From contig JASKMD010000031.1 of NCBI GenBank assembly GCA_030144725.1, positions 7,826,681 through 7,890,680 of the forward strand: a DNA stretch of 64,000 nt, given 5' to 3'. This document shows positions 57,780-64,000 of this stretch, one piece after another. The translations under genes were made by a program, and so were the position numbers. How positions within the stretch are numbered: position 1 is the stretch's first letter; each line of letters begins with the position of its first letter. Source of the stretch: Haematococcus lacustris. Lineage: Eukaryota > Chlorophyta > Chlorophyceae > Chlamydomonadales > Haematococcaceae. The notes under the pieces were generated by a model. That model was given only the letters and a program-made list of their open reading frames with translations. It did not search any database and had not been told where the DNA came from.

Positions 57780-60691
57780 ATGGAAATTCTAACCACGCCG
57801 ACGCTGCTGGCACATAGTGAGGGCCAAATCGTGGTGGCAGGCAGCATGCAGCAGGCGTTGGGTGTGCCGTGGCGCTTGGAGCTCTTTATAAAGAGCCCGG
57901 CGGACCTCCGCTTGCAACTTCCCTTCCTGCGAGAGGCACACATCAGGTCAGCATCCACCTCCCTATCCGAAGACATGCGCAACGTCGCCCCTGCCTCTGA
58001 GCGCACTCCTGCCTCAGGCGTGTGAACCTGCCAAACAAGGCGCCAGAAGATGAGCTTGTGGCGTGTGTTCAGCTGCTGCGCCAGGAGCTGCCAAACGTTG
58101 ACGTGTGCTGCCATGTCAGGTATACCGGCTACAGCTTGCCCTGTACTTAATCATGTGCTTGCCATGTACTTAAATCATGTGCTTCCCAGCCCTACTGCCT
58201 GGCCCCAACCTACACCCGTTCCCCTACCTCCCTCTCTTGCTGACAACGCCCTGTCTGCAGTTGCAAGCAGCAGTACCACAAGTCACCTGCTGCTAGCCTG
58301 CAGCGCATGGATGCACTGATGCAAGACCTCACAAATGCCAGCCAGCTTGCTTCAGGCGCCCAGCCCCCCTGCTCTGTGCTCCTGGTCAGCGGGGGTGGCA
58401 AGAAGCGGCAGCAGTTTGACACCCTGGCAGTGCTGCAGCGATGGCGCAGTCAGGGTTGGGGTGGCCACCCTGGCCACCTGCAGCTGGCTGAGCCCGTGGG
58501 GCAGCAGCAGCAGCAGCAGCAGCAAGGGAGGCAGCCTACCACAGTGCCAGCCGCTGCTGACAGACATCAGGCTGTTGCTGCTTCAGTGGCAGGGAATGGA
58601 TGCGGTGGCAGTGGGGCCGGGCGCAGCCAGTCAGCTGGGTCTTGCACCTGGCGGCCTGATCTGCTGGTCGCCTTCAACCCGTACCTGCCTGACCAGGCTG
58701 GGCAGCAGGCTGTGGAGCGCCAGCGGCTGCGCAGCAAGCTGGAGACAGGCCTGGTTGCCGGGGTGTATGTGCAGATAGGTGGGTGGCTGGCAGGGCAGGC
58801 TGCTGGGGGCTGTGTAGTTTGCTGGGGCTGCCTGTTGGCTGTGGGTGACCATCTGGCCGCATGCGCCACACATGGAGTGGCCACATGCAGGGCAGGAGTG
58901 GAGCAGCAGGCTGTGGCCGTGTAGGGGGGTGCTGGCTTCAGCTCTGCTGCTGCTGCTGCCGGGGACAGCAGGGGGGGGAGGGGAGGGGGCATGGACCACG
59001 GGGGGCAGGTCAGGCTGGTGGGGGCTGAGCAGGGACCTGGGCTGGGTGGGGGCTGCACCCATGCCACAACTAGTAAATACCAGCCAGCCGCTCCCATTGC
59101 AGGGCCCAGGCACTCGAAACAAGAAGTCTGTCTGTATGAGTGACTGACACACACACATAGCATGGCCGGCTTCCACCTACAGAACTGCCTGACCTGGGTG
59201 ACAGAGCTACAGCCGCCTAGTAAGACTGGCATGACAGACACACGCTTCCACCTGCCACCTACTGCCTGACTCTTTATGGGACAGGGCTGTGGCATACAAC
59301 TGGCTTGGGCCTTTACTGCGCTGGCCAGGCAAGGGCTGCTGCCCTGTGCCTGCCCCCAGTGATCCTGGCCTTGCCAATTAGTGGTTTGGGCAACAAGAGC
59401 TGAGAGCCAGGCAGCCCTGAGGCTCGACTACTGCCTCAGCCCTCACAAGCAGTCACAACATCAGTGTCACAACCCAGCATCTTGAACCACTCACTGCTGT
59501 TCCAGCCTGCTCCACACCATCTGCGACCAGTTGTGCCCATGTCCTTGGCCCCAGCCGGCTTCAGCGCTGACCCCATTGGAAACGTGCCCTGCCTTCTACT
59601 CCCCCTACCTGCCTGCCCAGCCACCCACTCGCCCCCCTGCCCCATGCACTCCCAGCCCCATGCGCTCCCAGCCAAGCTGCATGCCTTGCCCCTGGCGTGC
59701 CCCTTGCAGGCAGTGACCTAGCACGCCTGCAGTCTGGCCTGGCCTTCCTGCAGGCTGCTGCTACTGAGCTGCAGCTGAGGCTGACACCAGCCCTACCGCA
59801 GTCTGACCCGCTGCCCATAGCCGGGTCTGCGGCTGTGGCTGCGCAGGGCCTGACCCACAGTGGCCCGGGTGAAGGGGAGCTGCAGCTGCTGGGCTCGGTG
59901 CTGCTGCCGTCCCGCAAGCTGCTGGCCCAGATGCGCTTCCGGCCCTGGAGTGGAGTGCTGCTCAGTGAGGAGTAGGTGGCTGTGTGGGGTGTGGCCTGGA
60001 GCTGTGAGAGCCAGAATTTCTAGCCTTGCGGAAGACACAAGCATGTGGCGCATAGTGCTCGCCCAGCGTGCTGCTGCTTATCAGGTCATTGGCTGCAAGC
60101 ACCTCGCAATAGTACATGGCTGCGTGCTGTTGTATGGCGTGCCTATGTCTGCGAGCCTCCAAGCCGAGTGAGCAGCTTGGCTTTGTTTGGTGCAGCCATG
60201 CAAGTGGTTTCAGATCAGAATGGCCAGCAGCCATTCTTGGTACCCATACCAGCCGCTATGCCATGGCAACAGCATATTGCAAATCTGGCTGACTTGCTGC
60301 AGGTACCTGGGCAGTGTGGAGGCGGCTGAGGCCATCACCAGGGAGGTGGGTCACAGGGTGGCGTGGGAGAGCGCGCGGGTCACAGATCACACCTCATGCA
60401 TGTGCATGTGTATGCGCGGGGATGCAGGTGGTGCGCATCTACGCGCGGCATGGCGTGACCCCCCTGATCGAGAGCAGCGTGCGCAGCGCCAGTGAGCTGC
60501 AGCCCGTCCTCGACCTGCTGTTGTTGTACAAGAGCGCTGCCGTAGAGCCAACTGGTGGTGGTGCAGGTCCAGCTGGTGCACCCAGGTCGCTGCTGGTGGA
60601 GAGTGGTGGTGCTCTAGTGCAGGCAGAGGGGCACGCCCCGGCAGCTGCTTACTCTAGGGATGTCAAGCGACCCAGGCGATCTCGTGCATGA
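57780..60691 (+). CDS. MTHFR-like (methylenetetrahydrofolate reductase-family TIM barrel) protein
   Basis: Exons seen: 57780-57946, 58018-58119, 58261-58778, 59710-about 59964, 60303-60345, 60428-60691. The first three and their join to the fourth are in phase. The segment VDVCCHVSCKQQYHKSP, then VLLVSGGGKKRQQFDTLAVLQ, AFNPYLPDQ...ERQRLRSKLETGLVAGVYVQIGSDL, recalls the barrel strands of MTHFR-type proteins. In these, CxH/Y, vLLVSG, NPY.P and QxGxD mark successive strands and folate/FAD-binding loops. The last exons give YLGSVEAAEAITRE and VVRIYARHGVTPLIESSVRSA. Length is about 450 aa, with a Gln run near 58500. The join between 59964 and 60303 is out of phase as written (phase 1 to phase 2), so a small exon is probably missing between them. 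The substrate is unknown; the assignment is by recalled family pattern only. Confidence 0.5.
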
Positions 60692-63531
60692 TGGCAGTGA
60701 CTTTTCTATTCCCATCACACCTGGCAGGTGAGCCTCAGCTGCAGCTGCCTGTGTAACACTACTTACTGGCTTAGGTTCTGGCTTCCTATAGGGCTGCTTC
60801 AGTGCTGCCGCATGGGGTTTCAGTGCTTTAGGAGGGTGCTTCAGTGCTGCCGCTCGGGGCCCGTGTGGTCCTTTTGGGAGCATACACGTGTATTGCCCCC
60901 ATATCAGATTCTGGTCAGCTGTAAATGTCAGCTTGGTATGGCTGCTTGGCCTTGCTCAGTATTAACTTGGGCAAGAAAGCTGGAGACACACCCCAGTGCA
61001 CACAACTTAACCATGAATTCTCATACCCCAACCTGAGGTCTACAGTGTGCTGGCGACCACAGATGAGATGGAGCACATTATCCATATCAGAATGCCCTTG
61101 TCTAACTCTCTTGCGCTGTCAGTCAGACCCTCCCAACTCTCTTGAAAAACGGGTGTGTCCTTTACACGAGCTTTATTTCTCGCCCAGGTTGAAGATTAAG
61201 CATCGGAGCACATCAGTGCCAAGAGGGCTTGCTTGGCTACGCGGAACCCCTGTCCCGAGCTTAACTGATTGTGTACATTATGCACAAACTGGGCGTAAAC
61301 TGACATACATTTTGTGGGCAGATATCACCATGCGCGCCCCCTCCACCCTCGAACTTCTTGACAATGTCGTGATGTACTTAGCGCAACAATGCATGCCATC
61401 GCGCTTTGTGTTCCTAAAAGCGTGAGTTTGAAACCTAAGAAGCTGAATACTTCTTTAAGACACCCACACCACTGCTGATTCTGCAATTAGAACAGCAGCA
61501 TAATTCTCAGCATCGTTTGGCTTCCATTCGTTAATTGTATCGCTCGCGCTGTCAAGCGAGAGACGGAGCGCGTGTAGACTGTAGCGGTTGAACACGACAC
61601 TATTTGCACCCTTCACCTTTGTTTACAGTAGACTATGTGGCCTGACAGTGAAACCAACCGCAGGACTCCTCATACTCGAGCCTTTCCTGCTCGTTCCGCT
61701 GATTGCGTCCTTTGTTAGTTGCAGCTAGAGCATATGGTCACCCCCGCCATTGGCTGCACCCCTGATAACTATCCGACTGATCTTTAAGAGTTTTTCAGCG
61801 ATTCTTGCGCAGGGCTGTGCAGCTCACGAGCGCGAGGCTAGCGGGCTGCTCGGGCTGATGTGCACCTGTGCCGGGGCGGGCGGGTGTGTTGAGAATTCTG
61901 GTCGCATTGTGCCGGAATTGGCCTGCTTAGTGGGGCTGCGATCGGCGAATAGCTATCTCGCTCAGCGGCTCAGCTTTTCAAACTTTTGAATTTCTTGTCG
62001 GGCGCAGGATTTCTTGTCGGGCGCAGGACCCCCCTTGACATGTGTTCTAGTGCTGTTGATATGCTTGAGAGTGCTGGTATGGCTTTTGGGCTGTCCTTGC
62101 ACCAAAACAGCGTGGAACTCGTGTCGCGTCACCCCATGTCAGTTTTTTATGTTTTTTTTACTTTCTTAACAATTTTTCAGAGTCCAACCAGGACGTCAAA
62201 TGATAAACTGCCAGTTCTGTGCTGCTCCTTGTGTGGGCTTCTAACGTCTAATCAGGACAGAAGCGCGATGTCATCATGTTTGGGCCGTTTCATGAGTGGG
62301 CGGTCAGCTTTTTCCCAGCTCGGTTTCTACATGTTTTTGACCAATTCTTGCTGCGCGTGGTTGCTCGGAAGTCGCAGGCATCAATGATCAGAGCATCCTG
62401 CAATTTCGCAACTTGGCAGCAGCTTGCACATGGCACAGGTTCATCAGCAATCCGCCGTCGCGGTCACGCCCCCAGCTTGGGAGATTGTTTCGATGCGTGC
62501 TGGGACGCATCAGCACTGTCGCGTGCTGACCTAAAAATTTGAATTGTCCGTCGGGTTGGGGCCAGCCACCCGGCAAATCGTTGGGGCTGGCTGCACTCTA
62601 GTTAGGCCATAAGCAGCTCATCGCATCAATCGGCGGCCTAATCCGTGCAGAAATGAGTAAGAAAGGTATCTCTTGAGCCACGGGGGTGCAGCCAATGGCG
62701 GGGGTGGCCATATGCGTAGATGCGCAGCCTTCGTTGTGTCGCTACATTGTGTCGGACATCACCACCGAGACATGTGCCTCGGTCCACGGTGCTAACACCT
62801 GTTGTCTAACTACACTCCCTCGCCGTGTCCTCCCACCTGGCCCCACTCGCCCCTGCAGGCCTCTACACGCCATAGCAAAGGCCCCTGGCACCACCCCTTT
62901 TCACATTGACATTAACCGCTTGTATGCGCTGCCACTTTCATGATGCCATGATGACAGTGCCAGGCCGTGTATTTGATGTTTGGCCGGCTAGTGCATCGTT
63001 GCAGGCTTGGAAACCCTCTGGCTTTCACCTCGAGCTCCACCTTTCTTGCGCCTCAAAAGTGATCTCCGCGTCCGCAATGTTTGGCTTGACGGTCTCGTTC
63101 GAACAAATAGCAAGGCTAGTTCCGCACCGCACTTCTCGGCCGGTCTCGCACCGCACCATCTGAGCAGCCGCGGTCGCAACAAGGGCGGGAGACAGCCGCT
63201 CACCTTACTTATATCGCGGTCCACGTCGTGGCCACGAGCTCGGCTTCAGCGGTCCACGTGCGGCGAGGAGGGGGGATTGCTTCTTGCTGAAAGATCGACG
63301 CAAAAGCTACACCCTTGACAACGGGCATGAGTGACGTGCTCTTGCCGAATGGAAGTTGGCGCCTCGGGCCTTGCGATCACCGATCTAACCCACTGGAGTA
63401 GTTATCTTACGTCGTTAGGCAAGGGGGACCCATGACCTTCCACTCGTTGCAAAATCAAACTGAGCGGAATCCAAATGAGCCACCTACCGCACGATGGGGC
63501 GGGGTTGCTCCTCGCTGCAACAATGTCAGAC
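60692..63531. other. No recognisable gene
   Basis: Open frames of 60-166 codons occur but none has a recognisable domain; the longest, 60925-61425 plus, looks non-coding. A perfect 20-bp tandem duplication, TTTCTTGTCGGGCGCAGGA, sits at about 61990-62028. The DNA is less GC-rich than the gene regions. Confidence 0.4.
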
Positions 63532-63978
63532 CAATAGAGGTCAACACTTTCACGTCATATCTACGTCACGGGCTTGCTGCTCGGTGCAACAGTGTCAGAT
63601 GCCTTGTACACTACACTAGCGCATTTGTGCAACTCCGTTGCGCTGTGAAGCCGTTTATTTGTTGGGTAAGCGGCTAGTGCCCCGCCGCAGCCTCGGGACT
63701 GCTATGGCTGTCGACTCTAACTCTACCTTGCCTGCGCCCAACGATTGATCTCCGTGTCCGGGCTGCTTGGCATATGCTGTGAGGATAACTGGTTCGATTC
63801 GAAGGGGGCCCTAGCCTTCTCACGGTGGTCGGTTGTTACAGAGCCCACGCTCCAGTGCCCTCAGTGCCAAAACCAGCAGCCCCCTCTTCCCTCGCTAGGG
63901 CCTCCACTAGAGTCTTACCACTAGGGACCACTAGAGACCAATAATGGCCAACACTTTCACGTCATATCCATGTCTCTG
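63519..63978 (+). repeat. Pair of about 40-bp direct repeats next to a Fanzor-family end
   Basis: ACCAATAGAGGTCAACACTTTCACGTCATAT (from about 63530) recurs with three changes from about 63939, continuing to a shared CATGTC/CTACGTC. The second copy abuts the reversed Fanzor-family right end. Confidence 0.75.
63880..63945 (-). mobile_element. Right end of a further Fanzor-family element (copy D), body outside the window
   Basis: Read on the minus strand the sequence is TAGTGGTCCCTAGTGG, a spacer, then CTAGTGGAGGCCCTAGCGAGGGA. This matches the terminal part of the 3' tails behind copies A (about 11250-11310) and B (about 44950-45020). Because the strand is reversed, the coding part of this element would lie beyond position 64000; nothing of it is visible here. 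Confidence 0.55.
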
Positions 63979-64000
63979 CCCCACATCTCTCAGCCCCATC

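Noticed and set aside
60925..61425. 166-codon plus-strand frame
   Set aside because: No domain, no splice or codon support; likely chance.
63770..63815. GGTTCGATTC near 63791 considered as a tRNA T-arm
   Set aside because: Flanking bases do not form a T-stem and no cloverleaf can be drawn.

Overview
This is nuclear DNA of a eukaryote, most likely a chlorophycean green alga of the Chlamydomonadales (Haematococcus-like; this is an inference). The grounds are GC-rich genes cut into many short exons with GT-AG and occasional GC-AG introns, a mitochondrial-type Lon, NUP88 and an LLP-type nucleolar protein, an intron-bearing tRNA, and a very high load of micro- and minisatellites. No bacterial operon structure, ribosome binding sites or CRISPR array is present.

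Layout. 1-12 kb is accessory, repeat-rich DNA. It holds a 243-bp foldback (1116-1358), a decayed minus-strand Fanzor/TnpB-like copy (1733-2735), minisatellites built on a GGACCCTGT core (3340-3915 and 6900-8402, the second flanked by 260-bp direct repeats), a 270-bp GGGGA tract, and a near-complete plus-strand Fanzor/TnpB-like gene (about 8700-11086) with a conserved non-coding tail. A tRNA-Glu(CTC) gene with an intron lies at 12008-12105.

13.9-40.6 kb is one minus-strand gene for a mitochondrial-type Lon protease. I could join 23 exons in frame to give 1,108 codons. Its introns are packed with arrays. Intron 8 (22054-36344) is about 14.3 kb of CTG/CAG repeat, interrupted only by variant units and a 500-base assembly gap. 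Introns 4 and 7 carry CCTG arrays, and introns 10, 12 and 22 carry other G/C-rich arrays.

41.1-41.7 kb holds a small LLPH/YBL028C-like nucleolar protein gene, divergent from Lon. 43.0-45.0 kb holds a defective second plus-strand Fanzor-like copy next to a TARBP1/TRM3-like exon. 45.8-52.6 kb is a 12-exon plus-strand gene for a NUP88-like nucleoporin (1,212 codons). 55.0-57.0 kb has a long minus-strand ORF of unknown meaning. 57.3-60.7 kb has a small J-domain-like gene and an MTHFR-like TIM-barrel gene, head to head with only 67 bp between their start codons. The last 3.3 kb has no recognisable gene, but at 63.88-63.95 kb it contains the reversed right end of a further Fanzor-family element that continues past the window.

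The most notable items are the giant CAG/CTG intron inside a housekeeping protease gene, and the Fanzor-like family, whose members share a conserved 3' non-coding block that could be a guide (omega) RNA. The housekeeping genes are not functionally linked to each other beyond ordinary organelle quality control, nuclear pore and ribosome-biogenesis roles.
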